A DNA stretch of 64,000 nt from UBA6080 sp964607515. Lineage in GTDB: Bacteria > Fermentibacterota > Fermentibacteria > Fermentibacterales > JCC-6. Shown in pieces: positions 34,784 to 44,240 of this stretch. Position numbers and translations under genes: made by a program. Numbering within the stretch: the stretch's first letter is position 1; each line of letters opens with the position of its first letter. Where the stretch lies: positions 134,214-198,213 of the forward strand of contig CAZSKU010000001.1 in assembly GCA_964607515.1 (NCBI GenBank), written 5' to 3'. The notes beneath the pieces were generated by a model. That model saw only the letters and a program-made list of their open reading frames with translations, did no database searches and was not told where the DNA came from.

Positions 34784-35592
34784 GCTTCGAACTCCTGGGA
34801 GAGCCTGTCCTGAGCTGGTTCTGGGTCCGTCAGGTGTTGGACGTACTCCTTCTTACCGGTCTCGTCTTCCTGTTGATGAAGGCCATCTGGAAGCAGCCCG
34901 CCATGCGGGTTGTCATCATCGTGGCGCTCATCGTGATCATAGCGATAGTGCTGCAGCAGATGAAGTTCCACGCTACGGGCAGAGTTCTGGAGGAGGCGGC
35001 GAAAATCCTTCCCGTGGCCCTGATCGTGATCTTCCACGAGGAGATAAAGGATCTCCTGGGAAGGCTCGGGCGGTTCCTTCAGGAGCTGGAGCTTTTGAAC
35101 CGCAACAGACCGGGACAGATTCAGGACGTATTCATCGAGAACCTGGCGGCGACCTGTTCCCGGCTGAGCATGAAGCGCATGGGAGCATTGTTCGTGATTC
35201 AGAGGGAAGAAGACCTTACCAGGTTCTGCAGCGACTACCACCCGCTTCCCGGCATCGAGTTCGTACCCATCCTCGTGGAAGCGATGCTGACCTCTCCGGG
35301 CCCCCTTCACGACGGGGCCCTGGTGATAAAGGACAAGAAGATCATCATGGCCCATGCCTTCCTTCCCATGCACCTCGGAATAGAGGGATTCGGGGGAAGG
35401 CACCGGGCGGGTCTCGGCATCAGCGAGAGAACCGACGCCGTGGCGGTGCTGGTGAGCGAGGAGACGGGCGCCTGCAGACTGGCCGTCAAGGGGGGGCTTT
35501 CCCCATCCCTGAGCGACAAAGGACTCAAGAGAAGGCTCTACAATACTTTCTACCCGCCCACGGACCGCAGGCCGGAGGTAGCCAGGGATTGA
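34780..35592 (+). CDS. cdaA: Diadenylate cyclase CdaA
   Basis: 270 residues, GTG start. Three N-terminal TM helices (about 15-75), then the DAC domain with catalytic LHDGALVI (about 175-182) and GRHRAGLGISERTDA (about 206-220). Synthesises c-di-AMP. The folP-cdaA neighbourhood is widespread in Bacteroidota and relatives. It overlaps the following prenyl-synthase-like gene (TTGA). Confidence 0.95.
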   Translation: MSFELLGEPVLSWFWVRQVLDVLLLTGLVFLLMKAIWKQPAMRVVIIVALIVIIAIVLQQMKFHATGRVLEEAAKILPVALIVIFHEEIKDLLGRLGRFLQELELLNRNRPGQIQDVFIENLAATCSRLSMKRMGALFVIQREEDLTRFCSDYHPLPGIEFVPILVEAMLTSPGPLHDGALVIKDKKIIMAHAFLPMHLGIEGFGGRHRAGLGISERTDAVAVLVSEETGACRLAVKGGLSPSLSDKGLKRRLYNTFYPPTDRRPEVARD

Positions 35593-36344
35593 GGACCCTC
35601 AAGGACGGGCTTGCCCTGCTGGTGGAAGAGGCCCTGGGGGAGGAAACCGCGGACCTTCCCTCCTCATGGCGGATCAGGATTTCCCGGGCGATTCCCTTTC
35701 AGGATATATGGAGCATCTCCCTGGTATCCTGCGCTTCTTCCCAGTGGTGCAAAGCGCCTCCGGAGACCGGGCTTCCGGGGGCCGCGGCGGTGCTGCTTCT
35801 GGCGGGAGCCACGGCGGTTCACTCGCTGCCTCCCGTGGGAGCAACCCTGCCGGGAATCGAGGGGTACGATGGAGGGGGGGATCCGCCGGCGGCCAGAATC
35901 CTGGCAGGGGATGCTTTGATTCCCCTTGCGGCCAGGGTGCTCTCCCGGCTCGATCCTCCGGTCTGCATCCATCTGACGGACCTGCTCATGAAAACCGCCG
36001 GGGGGATTCTTGAGGCCATGAGCTATGGAAGCCGTTCGGACATGACCGGCAAATGGACCGGCAGACTGGCCTCCCTGGCGGCCAGGATGGGCGCCGTTTC
36101 AGCCGGAGCGGAGCCGGGCAGGACTGAGACGGCGGCCCTGGCGGGGTTCTCCGTGGGTCAGGCCTCGGCCATCCTCAGCAGGTCAGTTTCCAGGGAAGCC
36201 AACGTGGAGGCGGAAAGGATGCTGGGTGAAGCCCTCGACGCCCTGGGCGGCGATTCCCGCCTTTTCAGGGAGATAGCCGGTTTCATAGCCGCCCGGGGAA
36301 CCGGTGACTCGGGAGACCTTTTCGCCGCCCTGGAGCCTGACTAG
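35589..36344 (+). CDS. Polyprenyl-synthetase-like protein lacking both aspartate-rich motifs
   Basis: 251 residues, TTG start overlapping cdaA. It keeps the skeleton of trans-prenyl synthases: LLLAGATAVHSL (73-80), ARILAGDALIPLAARVL (102-118), GKWTGRLASLAARMGAVSAGA (154-174) and LAGFSVGQASAIL (184-196). At the first aspartate-rich site the HDD-type residues are replaced by HSLPPV, and at the second the DD is replaced by SRSVSRE. It is therefore probably non-catalytic, or a highly diverged paralogue. About 50 residues shorter than active enzymes. The tight coupling to cdaA suggests a structural or regulatory role. Confidence 0.6.
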   Translation: MRTLKDGLALLVEEALGEETADLPSSWRIRISRAIPFQDIWSISLVSCASSQWCKAPPETGLPGAAAVLLLAGATAVHSLPPVGATLPGIEGYDGGGDPPAARILAGDALIPLAARVLSRLDPPVCIHLTDLLMKTAGGILEAMSYGSRSDMTGKWTGRLASLAARMGAVSAGAEPGRTETAALAGFSVGQASAILSRSVSREANVEAERMLGEALDALGGDSRLFREIAGFIAARGTGDSGDLFAALEPD

Positions 36345-38716
36345 AGCATATCCTGGGGATCAACGTCCACGGACATTCTCACGCCGGAATGCTTCTCTCC
36401 GGCGAAGTACCTCTCCGCCGTGTCCAGGGAGTCCGCCAGGATCCTCCGGGAAGGGGAGGTCAGCAGGATGCTCCAGCGGTGCATCCCCCCTATCCTGGGC
36501 AGTGCCGCGGGGCACGGCCCCCTGAGGGCTGCGCCCCCTTCCCGGCGAAGGGCGTCTCCAGTCCCTGCCGCGGCTTTTTCCACCCTTGACTCGTCCGACC
36601 CATGGAACAGCAGCCTCGCCATCCGGGTGAACGGAGGGTACGAAAGGGCCTGTCTCACCAGTAGTTCTCCCGCGGCGAATCCAGGATAGTCGTGGGTGCA
36701 GGCGGCCACTATGGAAGGGGCCTCGGGGCAGGCCGTCTGGATCAGCACCTCCCCGGGCGAAGGCCCCCTTCCGGCCCTTCCCGCGGCCTGCAGCAGAAGC
36801 GAGAAGACCCGTTCCGCGCTCCGGAAGTCGGGCAGCGTCAGCCCAATGTCCGCAGCTATCACCCCTACCAGGGTCACGTTGGGGAAGTCGTGCCCTTTGG
36901 CCACCATCTGGGTGCCAAGAAGGACGTCGGCCTCGCCCCGCCTGAACCTGTCCAGAATCCTCCTGTGGGACGAAGCCCCCCTGGTGGTGTCCGCGTCCAT
37001 GCGCAGCACCCTGGTGCCCGGCAGCTGCCCGGCCAGTATCTCCTCTACCTTCTGAATCCCCGGCCCGGTGCGTATGAAGCGACTCGCCCCGCACCGGCCG
37101 CAGGAACTCCCGGCGGGTTTCCAGTAGGAGCAGTGGTGGCACCTCAGGACCTCCCCCCGCCGGTGGTAGGTCAGGGCGATTCCGCACATCGGACATTTCT
37201 CGGTATGGCCGCAGTAGAAACACATCTGAACCGGCGAGTGGCCCCTGCGGTTCACCAGCAGTATCGCCTGCCCCCCCCGGCTGGTGTGCCTGCCCAGGGC
37301 CGACAGCATGGCGTCGCTCACGAGCCTGTTCTCCAGCCCCCGGGTGTCCACGATCCTGATTGCCGGCAGAGCTCCCCCGGCGACACGGTCCGGCAGGGAA
37401 AGCAGTTCGTACCTTCCGGCGGCGGCATTCCGCCAGCTCTCCACCGACGGGGTCGCGGAGCCGAGGAGAACGGGGATCTTCAGGAACGAACCCAGCAGCA
37501 CCGCCATATCCCGGGCGTTGTAGTAGGGAAGCTCCCCCTGCTTGTAGCTTCCGTCGTGCTCCTCGTCCACCACAACCACGCCGGGGTCCGCAAGGGGCGC
37601 GAAAAGGGCGCTTCTTGCACCTATCACTATGGATCGCTGACCCCTTCTGACCAGGTTCCATGCGTCCAGTCGCTCCCCCCTGGAAAGCCCGCTGTGAAGC
37701 ACCGCCACCCGACCCGGAAACCTCGAACTGAACCGGCTCACAAGCTGGGGGGTGAGGCTGATCTCCGGCACCAGGACCAGCGCCTGCCGCCCCGCCTTCA
37801 GGACGTTGGCGATTACCCTGAGGTAGACCTCGGTCTTCCCGCTTCCGGTGATGCCGTGAAGCAGGAAAGCGCCTTTTCCCGCGGAAGTGATTGAATCCAC
37901 GGCGGTTTTCTGGGCGGGAGTCAGTTCCGGGGCCGGATGGGGCTCCACGGACAGACCCGTCAGGGGATCCCGGGACACCTCCACTTTCCTCTCGGCCAGC
38001 AGCCCCTGAAGCAACAGGCGGTTCAGCGAGGCCCTGGAGACTCCGCAGGCTCCCACCAGCCAGGCCTTTGAAAGGGGTTCGCCGGCGGAGGCCATCCGCA
38101 CCAGAATCTCCGCCTGCTTCGGGGCCCTGACGCGGATCGCCTGGGCGGCCTCCACGAGTTGATCCGGAGGGATCGCGGCCTCCACCACTGTTTCAAGCCT
38201 GGGCTTGGTCATCCGAGCCGGCATGTGGAACTGGATTACCAGCCCTTCCGCCGAGTCCCGGATCAGGGCCTGCTCGAAAGGGAAGGCCCGGGGAGCGGAT
38301 GACTCCAGGGAGTCACGGCTGAAAACCCCCGGTTTTCCGCAGACCTTCAGAAGCTCGGCCCCTTCCCTGACCTCCAGCATCCTCTCCGCGGCCCCCTGCA
38401 TGCCCGGGGGGAAACCGCACCCGGCGCACAGACCCTGGGGCGCCCGGTAGTAGTCGGCCATCCACCTGGTCAGATGAAGAACCCACGCCGGGGGAAGCGG
38501 CTGGGGATCGATCCGCTCCAGCACCGGTTTCAGGGGCTGTTCCGGAAGCCCTGTTCCGTCGCTCCAGACCACTCCCACTACCCGGGAGCCTCCGAACTCC
38601 ACCGCCACCCGGCATCCCGGAAGTGTTCCACCGTCGAGTCCGACGGGAAGAAGGTAGGTGAAGGTGCCCCGGACCGGCCTGGGAACGGCCACCTCCACGG
38701 GCCTTCCCCGGGTCAA
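36341..38716 (-). CDS. priA: Primosomal replication helicase PriA
   Basis: 791 residues from a TTG that overlaps the upstream stop. N-terminal DNA-binding domain VEVAVPRPVRGTFTYLLP; Walker A GITGSGKTEVYL; DEEHDGSYKQ Walker B; SATPSVESW; VNRRGHSP; the PriA zinc region CFYC, CPMC, CHHC, CGRC; GTQMVAKGHDFPNVTLVGV; and QAAGRAGR. Restarts stalled forks. It converges with the prenyl-like gene, overlapping by 4 bases. Confidence 0.95.
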   Translation of the reverse strand: MTRGRPVEVAVPRPVRGTFTYLLPVGLDGGTLPGCRVAVEFGGSRVVGVVWSDGTGLPEQPLKPVLERIDPQPLPPAWVLHLTRWMADYYRAPQGLCAGCGFPPGMQGAAERMLEVREGAELLKVCGKPGVFSRDSLESSAPRAFPFEQALIRDSAEGLVIQFHMPARMTKPRLETVVEAAIPPDQLVEAAQAIRVRAPKQAEILVRMASAGEPLSKAWLVGACGVSRASLNRLLLQGLLAERKVEVSRDPLTGLSVEPHPAPELTPAQKTAVDSITSAGKGAFLLHGITGSGKTEVYLRVIANVLKAGRQALVLVPEISLTPQLVSRFSSRFPGRVAVLHSGLSRGERLDAWNLVRRGQRSIVIGARSALFAPLADPGVVVVDEEHDGSYKQGELPYYNARDMAVLLGSFLKIPVLLGSATPSVESWRNAAAGRYELLSLPDRVAGGALPAIRIVDTRGLENRLVSDAMLSALGRHTSRGGQAILLVNRRGHSPVQMCFYCGHTEKCPMCGIALTYHRRGEVLRCHHCSYWKPAGSSCGRCGASRFIRTGPGIQKVEEILAGQLPGTRVLRMDADTTRGASSHRRILDRFRRGEADVLLGTQMVAKGHDFPNVTLVGVIAADIGLTLPDFRSAERVFSLLLQAAGRAGRGPSPGEVLIQTACPEAPSIVAACTHDYPGFAAGELLVRQALSYPPFTRMARLLFHGSDESRVEKAAAGTGDALRREGGAALRGPCPAALPRIGGMHRWSILLTSPSRRILADSLDTAERYFAGEKHSGVRMSVDVDPQDML

Positions 38717-39861
38717 GCCAACCCCCCGGCCCCCGAAAGGACGATCTCCCTGGCCTGCCTCACGGTCATCGGCAGCGCAGGAAGGGTGGGGAACTCCCCT
38801 TCGTCGTAGAGCACGGTGCCTCCGCAGATGAGCCTTCTCACCCTGCCGGGCCATGGCAGCTCCAGGATGTATTTCCAGGGGTCCTCGCAGGTGTGCAGTT
38901 CGTCTTCCTCCCGGGGGGTGAGTTCCAGTTCCACCGAGTCATCGCGGGTATCGAAGCCGAAAAGGTTCGAGGGTGTCCGGGAGGCCATGCCGAACCATTC
39001 CTCCCCGGATATCCTTCCGGGATCCCCGGTCACCGCCGCCAGTCCCATGGCCAGTCGGGTGTCGGAAGCCACGTCCAGGGAGTTGTTGCATGGGGACCCG
39101 TCGCTGGCCATCACCACGGCAACCCCCCGATCCCTCAGGTCCGGAATCCGGGCGATGCCGCTGCCCAGTTTTAGATTCGCCCATGGGCAGTGGGCCACCG
39201 CGGTTCCACTGTCCGCCAGCAGCTCCGCCTCCCCCCGGGTCAGGTGTATGCAGTGGGCGAGGATCGTACGATTCCCCAGGAAGCCGAAATCATTCAGAAG
39301 CCTCACGTTTCCTCCGGCCTTCCTGATGGAGGGCTCCTCCATTTCCCCGGCGGCTTCGGAGCTGTGGGTGGAACGCACCACCGCCGGGTCTTCCCCGGCA
39401 AGCCATTCCCACAGTTCTCCGGAGCATGACAGCACGAACCGGGGTGTGAAGGCGTAACCAGTTCTTTCTCCGCAGGCTTCCCTGACCCTCTCCGACTCCC
39501 GCTGGAGCCATTCCAGGGGCCTGGCCAGGTACGAAGGTCCCCGGTCCATGAGAGCGTTGCCGACGAGCGCCCTGGCCCCGCTGGCCCGGAGGATTTCGAC
39601 GAGAATCCCGGAATGCTCCACGGAACCCATGTCCAGCAGGCCGCAGCATCCCGAGGAGAACAGCTCCCTTAGCCCGAGAATGGCGGAAACCCGCATGGTT
39701 TCAGGTGTGTGGCAGGCTTCAAGGGGCCAGATCCGCCGGGAGAGCCAGGGCAGCAGCCGCCGGGACTCGGCGCACCCCCTGAACAGGGTCTGACAGAGAT
39801 GAACGTGCCCCTGCACCAGGGGAGGGCACGTCAGCCTTCCCTTACAGACCGTCCAGTTCAA
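38713..39861 (-). CDS. Amidohydrolase, MtaD/SAH-deaminase or guanine-deaminase type, N-terminally short
   Basis: 382 residues from a TTG with an AAGGCGG site. Metal motifs: HVH (19-21), H in RSTHSSEAAGE, ILAHCIHLT and ASDGSPCNNSLD. It belongs to the 5'-methylthioadenosine/S-adenosylhomocysteine deaminase group. The catalytic HVH is only 18 residues from the start, so most of the N-terminal beta-sandwich half is missing; C-terminal strands of that domain remain (RRLICGGTVLYDE). Substrate uncertain. Confidence 0.82.
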   Translation of the reverse strand: MNWTVCKGRLTCPPLVQGHVHLCQTLFRGCAESRRLLPWLSRRIWPLEACHTPETMRVSAILGLRELFSSGCCGLLDMGSVEHSGILVEILRASGARALVGNALMDRGPSYLARPLEWLQRESERVREACGERTGYAFTPRFVLSCSGELWEWLAGEDPAVVRSTHSSEAAGEMEEPSIRKAGGNVRLLNDFGFLGNRTILAHCIHLTRGEAELLADSGTAVAHCPWANLKLGSGIARIPDLRDRGVAVVMASDGSPCNNSLDVASDTRLAMGLAAVTGDPGRISGEEWFGMASRTPSNLFGFDTRDDSVELELTPREEDELHTCEDPWKYILELPWPGRVRRLICGGTVLYDEGEFPTLPALPMTVRQAREIVLSGAGGLA

Positions 39862-39945
39862 GGTTCACCGCCTTTTGGACAAACATACCCGCAACCCCGG
39901 GCGAATCACAGGTGGGAACCCCCGACCGGTGTTTGTATATCACAA

Positions 39946-39977
39946 CGAAAACGCGAAAATACGAAAACACGAAAACC
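39946..39977. repeat. Four-copy 8-bp tandem repeat CGAAAA(C/T)N
   Basis: CGAAAACG, CGAAAATA, CGAAAACA, CGAAAACC in perfect register in the 135-base divergent gap between the amidohydrolase and the M16 peptidase. It lies about 20 bases before the TTG start's Shine-Dalgarno sequence. A TGTATAT string (about 39934-39941) just upstream could be a -10 box, placing the repeat in the 5' leader. Confidence 0.6.
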
Positions 39978-39996
39978 TTCGAAGGGAGTGTATCCT

Positions 39997-41286
39997 TTGA
40001 TCGTCGCCCTTTTACTGACCGGCCTGGCGGGCCTCGACCTTCAAGGCACCGTCCTGCCCAACGGCCTGGAGGTGTTCACCCTCCATGACCCGTCGGCTCC
40101 CGTGGTCACCATCTGCGTCGCGGTAAAAACCGGCGCCACCTGCGAGACCCCGCAGACAAACGGCCTGGCCCACTTCTACGAGCACATGTTTTTCAAGGGG
40201 AACGCAGCCCTTCCCGACCAGACCGCCTACAACGAGAGACTGCGATCCTTGGGCATAATCCGGAACGGGACCACCTCCCGGGAGGTGGTGAAATACTACA
40301 TAACCCTGGGGAGCCACCGGTTCGAGGAGGGGATGGAGTTCATGAGGGACGCCATGCTCACCCCCCTCTTCGACCCCCTGGAGATGGAGAGGGAACGGGC
40401 GGTGATCACCGACGAATACCTTCGGAACTCCTCCTCCCCATGGTGGGGCTTCTGGAAGGCGGTGGAGAATACGGTATACCTGGAGCCCTGGAGGGGCAGC
40501 GCCATCGGCGCACTGGAGGTGATCCAGTCCGCGTCTCCGGAGGTGATGCACAGGTTCCGGCAGACCTACTACACGCCGGACAACGCCGCCCTGTTCATAA
40601 CCGGCGACGTTACCGGAGACTCCGCGCTGAGCGCAGCCGGACGGTACTTCGGGGAATGGGAGACGGGCGGGTTGAGCGACTACGATTCCCTGGGCCCGGC
40701 GGTGAGGATTTCCCGGGACACCACGGTTGCCGTTCAGGGACCCCCGGGGGTCGGGTACGTCCACATCGTCCTTCAGGGACCCACCCTGCTGTCGGACCGG
40801 GAGAGCACCTACGCCGGGGACCTCTGGGGAACCTACCTGGGGCTTTCCAGCCGAAGGTTCCAACGGAATCTGGTCACCGAGGGCCCTTTCACCGAGGTTT
40901 ACGGTGGATACACCACCCAGCGCTTCTCGCCCATGATCACCTTCGGCGGAATGATTGAACCAGGGCTGATGGACGAGGGGCTCGCCCTTCTGAACCGGGA
41001 GATCGAAGCCATGGCCCGGGAGGGCTATTTCGATCCCGAGGGCGTGCAAATGGCAGCTACCCGGCTCCGCCGGGAGAGGCTTCTGGCCCGGGAGTCCTCC
41101 AGGGACCTGGCCGTCGAGACTCTGCCTTTCTGGTGGGTTCAGGGCGACGGAATCGAGTACTACCTGAACTATGAGGAAGGCATCTCCCGGGTGGAGCCCG
41201 GAAGGATAGAGGAATTCGTGGGAGAATACATCTCCGGGAAGCCCCGGGCGGTTTTCCTGGTGACCCCGGAAGGAGGATCGAGGTGA
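39997..41286 (+). CDS. M16 family zinc metallopeptidase, catalytic subunit, exported
   Basis: 429 residues from TTG 39997 with AAGGGAG 8 bases upstream, giving a signal sequence LIVALLLTGLAG. Inverted zinc motif HFYEH at 59-63 and the distal Glu in ERAVITDEYLR. PDNAALFITGDV ends the first M16 repeat. Pitrilysin/insulinase-type peptidase acting outside the cytoplasm. Paired with the inactive partner immediately downstream (GTGA overlap). Confidence 0.9.
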   Translation: MIVALLLTGLAGLDLQGTVLPNGLEVFTLHDPSAPVVTICVAVKTGATCETPQTNGLAHFYEHMFFKGNAALPDQTAYNERLRSLGIIRNGTTSREVVKYYITLGSHRFEEGMEFMRDAMLTPLFDPLEMERERAVITDEYLRNSSSPWWGFWKAVENTVYLEPWRGSAIGALEVIQSASPEVMHRFRQTYYTPDNAALFITGDVTGDSALSAAGRYFGEWETGGLSDYDSLGPAVRISRDTTVAVQGPPGVGYVHIVLQGPTLLSDRESTYAGDLWGTYLGLSSRRFQRNLVTEGPFTEVYGGYTTQRFSPMITFGGMIEPGLMDEGLALLNREIEAMAREGYFDPEGVQMAATRLRRERLLARESSRDLAVETLPFWWVQGDGIEYYLNYEEGISRVEPGRIEEFVGEYISGKPRAVFLVTPEGGSR

Positions 41287-42824
41287 CCGCCTGTATAACC
41301 CTCGCCCTGGCTCTGGCGACAACCCCGGAGGTGTCCTCCTTCACCCTGGACAACGGCATCCCCGTGATAACCCGCACAGTGCCCGGCGACGTGGAGGGTC
41401 TGTCGGTGTTCATCCTGGGAGGAACCAGGGTGCGCACCCCGGAGGACCAGGGCATCGAGGCGCTGGCCCTGGAGGCGGCCATGGCCGGGGGCGGCGAGTT
41501 TCCCGGAGAGAGGTGGCGGGAGGTGATGGACAGAACCCGGGCCGAACTCACCGGAAGCTACAACTACGATTTCAGCAGACTTCACCTGCGGTGCCTGTCC
41601 GAGGATCTTCCCCTCCTGGCCCTGGGCCTGGCCCGGTGCCTGGACGATCCGGAGCTTTCCCCCGAGTCGGTTCAGAGGGTGAGAAGGCAGTCGCTGGCCA
41701 GCCTCAGCCTCGAGGCCGCCGATCCTGACGAAAAGGTCTGGCTGGTGTGCAACGAGGGCTTCATGCCCCCTGGGCACCCCTACCTTCTCAGGCCAGAGGG
41801 CACCCCCGAGACGGTGGAACCGTTGACCGCTGAAGACCTGCGTCGTCTTCTGGAGAGCAGGGTACGGGCGGGCAACTTGCTCATAACCCACGCGGGACCC
41901 ACGGAACCCGATCCTCTGAAGCAGCTCCTGGAGGCATCCTTCGGGAGGCTGCCCGGCGGAATGGACCCCATTCCTCCGGTCCCCCCCCTGTACTGTCCCC
42001 GGGACACCATGTCCGTCAGGGAGATGAATGCCACCACAACATACGCCGTGGTGAAGTTCGGCGCCCCTCCCGCCGGTCATCCGGACCAACCGGCCTTCCA
42101 GGCGGCCATGATGGTCGTAGATGAGCTGCTCTGGCAGGTGCTGCGTACGGACAGCGCCCTGACCTACGCCGCCGGGGCGGGCGTCACCACGACATACGAG
42201 GAAAACTGGGGCTACATGTACGTCACAACCTCCGAACCGGCCAGGGCGTGCAGGCTCATGACCGGGGTCCTGGCGGGGGTTTCCCGGGGCGAAATCCCCG
42301 ACGAGCTGCTTCAGGGGGTGGTAAACACCCAGGTTACCCTGGACGGCATCCGGGCCCAGAGCATGGATACCCATTGCTGGCTCGCCGGGGCGGGGATGAT
42401 CACCACGGGCCTCTGGAGTACCTTGTACGACGCCCAGGAGCGGTTCGGCCACATCACCCCCGAAGAGGCCGCCGCCGCCCTGCGGCGGTGGGCGGTCACG
42501 GCGGCCTGGGGTTTCGCCGCGGAAGACGAAGCCGCTCTGGGAATCCCCGAACCGATTCCCCTGGGAGTCCATCCTGTGGACGACGATGGGCTGGTCTCCC
42601 TTTCGGGAACGCTGGAAGTCCTCCTGCCGGGAACCCGTTCGGAGACCCTCGTGCTCACCGACGGCTCCACCCGAGGAACCTACGCCCTGGTGGGGGACCT
42701 GGCCCGGCGGCTTGTCCTCCGGGGCGCCCGGGAAGCCTCCGTGAGGGGCCGTCTCTCCAGGGAGGGGTGGTCGGTCAGGGAGGAACTCCCCAGGATACTC
42801 CTTGTGGAAACGTGGGAGGAGTGA
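41283..42824 (+). CDS. M16-like non-catalytic partner, exported
   Basis: 513 residues, GTG start. Short hydrophobic N terminus CITLALALATTPEV. M16 fold is visible in TLDNGIPVITRTVPG, SVFILGGTRVRTPEDQGIEAL and NYDFSRLHLRC. HxxEH is absent at the expected place (GIEALALEAAMAGG). The C-terminal domain has the R-Y-like DSALTYAAGAGV pattern. Forms with the previous gene a classic active/inactive M16 pair. An added C-terminal 90 residues (TLVLTDGSTRGTYALV onward) is of unknown role. Confidence 0.85.
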   Translation: MTACITLALALATTPEVSSFTLDNGIPVITRTVPGDVEGLSVFILGGTRVRTPEDQGIEALALEAAMAGGGEFPGERWREVMDRTRAELTGSYNYDFSRLHLRCLSEDLPLLALGLARCLDDPELSPESVQRVRRQSLASLSLEAADPDEKVWLVCNEGFMPPGHPYLLRPEGTPETVEPLTAEDLRRLLESRVRAGNLLITHAGPTEPDPLKQLLEASFGRLPGGMDPIPPVPPLYCPRDTMSVREMNATTTYAVVKFGAPPAGHPDQPAFQAAMMVVDELLWQVLRTDSALTYAAGAGVTTTYEENWGYMYVTTSEPARACRLMTGVLAGVSRGEIPDELLQGVVNTQVTLDGIRAQSMDTHCWLAGAGMITTGLWSTLYDAQERFGHITPEEAAAALRRWAVTAAWGFAAEDEAALGIPEPIPLGVHPVDDDGLVSLSGTLEVLLPGTRSETLVLTDGSTRGTYALVGDLARRLVLRGAREASVRGRLSREGWSVREELPRILLVETWEE

Positions 42825-42826
42825 TC

Positions 42827-44215
42827 ATGGAGCGCACGCGTGTGGTGATAATCGGGGCAGGCACCGCGGGGCTCACCGCGCTTTCCCAGGTCAGGAAACT
42901 CACCGACGATTTCGTGATCATCAACCGGGGCCCCTATGGGACCACCTGCGCCAGGATAGGTTGCATGCCCTCCAAGGCCCTCATCGAGGCGGCGGGCGTT
43001 TTTCACCGACGGCTCTCCTATCCGGAGATGGGTTTCATCTCCCGGAACGAGCCTGAGGTTGACGGCAGGGCGGTTCTTGCCCGGGTGAGGGCGCTGAGGG
43101 ACAGGTTCGTGAAAGGGGTTCTGGAGGCCACGGAGAACCTGGGGGAGAAGAACATTCCCGGTTCTGCCCGGATCCTGGCGCCGGACCTGGTGGAGGTGGA
43201 CGGCAGGAAGATCCGAGCGGACGCCCTGGTGATCGCCCCGGGCTCCACTCCGGTGGTGCCTGGACCATGGCGCGCCCTGGGCGAAAGCCTTCTTACCAGT
43301 GACGAACTGTTCGAGATGGAGGACCTTCCGGAAAGCCTGGCGGTGGTGGGACTGGGGGCGATCGGGCTGGAGATGGCTCAGGCGATGGCCAGGCTCGGCG
43401 TCAGGGTGGAGGGTTACGACGCTGCTCCGGTCATCGGAGGCATCACCGACCCCCGGGTGGCGGAGGCTGCAGCGGAGATCCTCGGAAGCGAGTTTCCGAT
43501 TCACCTCGGGGTCTCGGTGGATCCGACTCCGGCTCCTCACGGGGTGAGTATTTCGGGGAAGACTTTCCAGAGAATCCTGGTGACGGTGGGCAGGAAGCCC
43601 AACGTGGAGGGGCTGGGTCTGGAGAACCTGGGGGTTCCCCTGGACCGCAGGGGAATTCCCGAAACGGACCCGCAGACCATGCAGGTCGGGGATCTGCCGG
43701 TCTTCCTGGCGGGGGACGCCAACGGAATGTCCCCGGTGCTACACGAAGCGGCGGACGACGGTTTCATGGCAGGCAGGAACGCCCTGGCGGATTCACCGGA
43801 ACGTTACTGCCGCCGGGCGGCACTGGGCATCGTCTTCACCAGCCCCAACATCGCCTTTGCCGGGAAGAGGTTTGGGGAGACGGACCCTGAAAGCATCGCA
43901 GTCGGGGAAGCCGATTTCGAGGGGCAGGGCCGGGCCATAACCGCCGGCGAGAACCGCGGGGTCCTGAGGGTGTATGCCCGTGCGGGCACCGGCGAACTGG
44001 TCGGCTCCGAGATGATAGCCCCCGAAGGGGAACACCTGGCCCACCTGGCCGCCTGGTCCATTCAGAAGGGGATGACCCTGGGCGAAGTGCTGGGGATGCC
44101 CTTCTACCACCCGGTGGTGGAGGAGGCCTTCCGGGGCGCCCTTAGAAACGCCTCGGCCAGAATGAGGACCAGGGCCGAAGAGGTGCGGGTATGCCCCGAG
44201 ACCCCCGTGGAGTGA
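42827..44215 (+). CDS. Pyridine nucleotide-disulfide oxidoreductase, dihydrolipoamide-dehydrogenase-like
   Basis: 462 residues; the ATG has a GGGAGGAG site. FAD motif VVIIGAGTAGLTA; redox disulfide TTCARIGCMPSKAL; second nucleotide motif VVGLGAIGLEMA; FAD contact VFLAGDANG; C-terminal dimer-domain His-Glu pair in FYHPVVEEA. It may serve the glycine cleavage system as L-protein at 54.6-59 kb, or act as a general reductase. Similarity is somewhat diverged (GTTC rather than GGTC). Confidence 0.88.
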   Translation: MERTRVVIIGAGTAGLTALSQVRKLTDDFVIINRGPYGTTCARIGCMPSKALIEAAGVFHRRLSYPEMGFISRNEPEVDGRAVLARVRALRDRFVKGVLEATENLGEKNIPGSARILAPDLVEVDGRKIRADALVIAPGSTPVVPGPWRALGESLLTSDELFEMEDLPESLAVVGLGAIGLEMAQAMARLGVRVEGYDAAPVIGGITDPRVAEAAAEILGSEFPIHLGVSVDPTPAPHGVSISGKTFQRILVTVGRKPNVEGLGLENLGVPLDRRGIPETDPQTMQVGDLPVFLAGDANGMSPVLHEAADDGFMAGRNALADSPERYCRRAALGIVFTSPNIAFAGKRFGETDPESIAVGEADFEGQGRAITAGENRGVLRVYARAGTGELVGSEMIAPEGEHLAHLAAWSIQKGMTLGEVLGMPFYHPVVEEAFRGALRNASARMRTRAEEVRVCPETPVE

Positions 44216-44240
44216 CGCGGGGCAGGAAAGGACGGCTGCT

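Noticed and set aside
39946..39977. CRISPR-like array
   Set aside because: Units are 8 bp with no spacers, and no cas genes are present; it is a simple tandem repeat.
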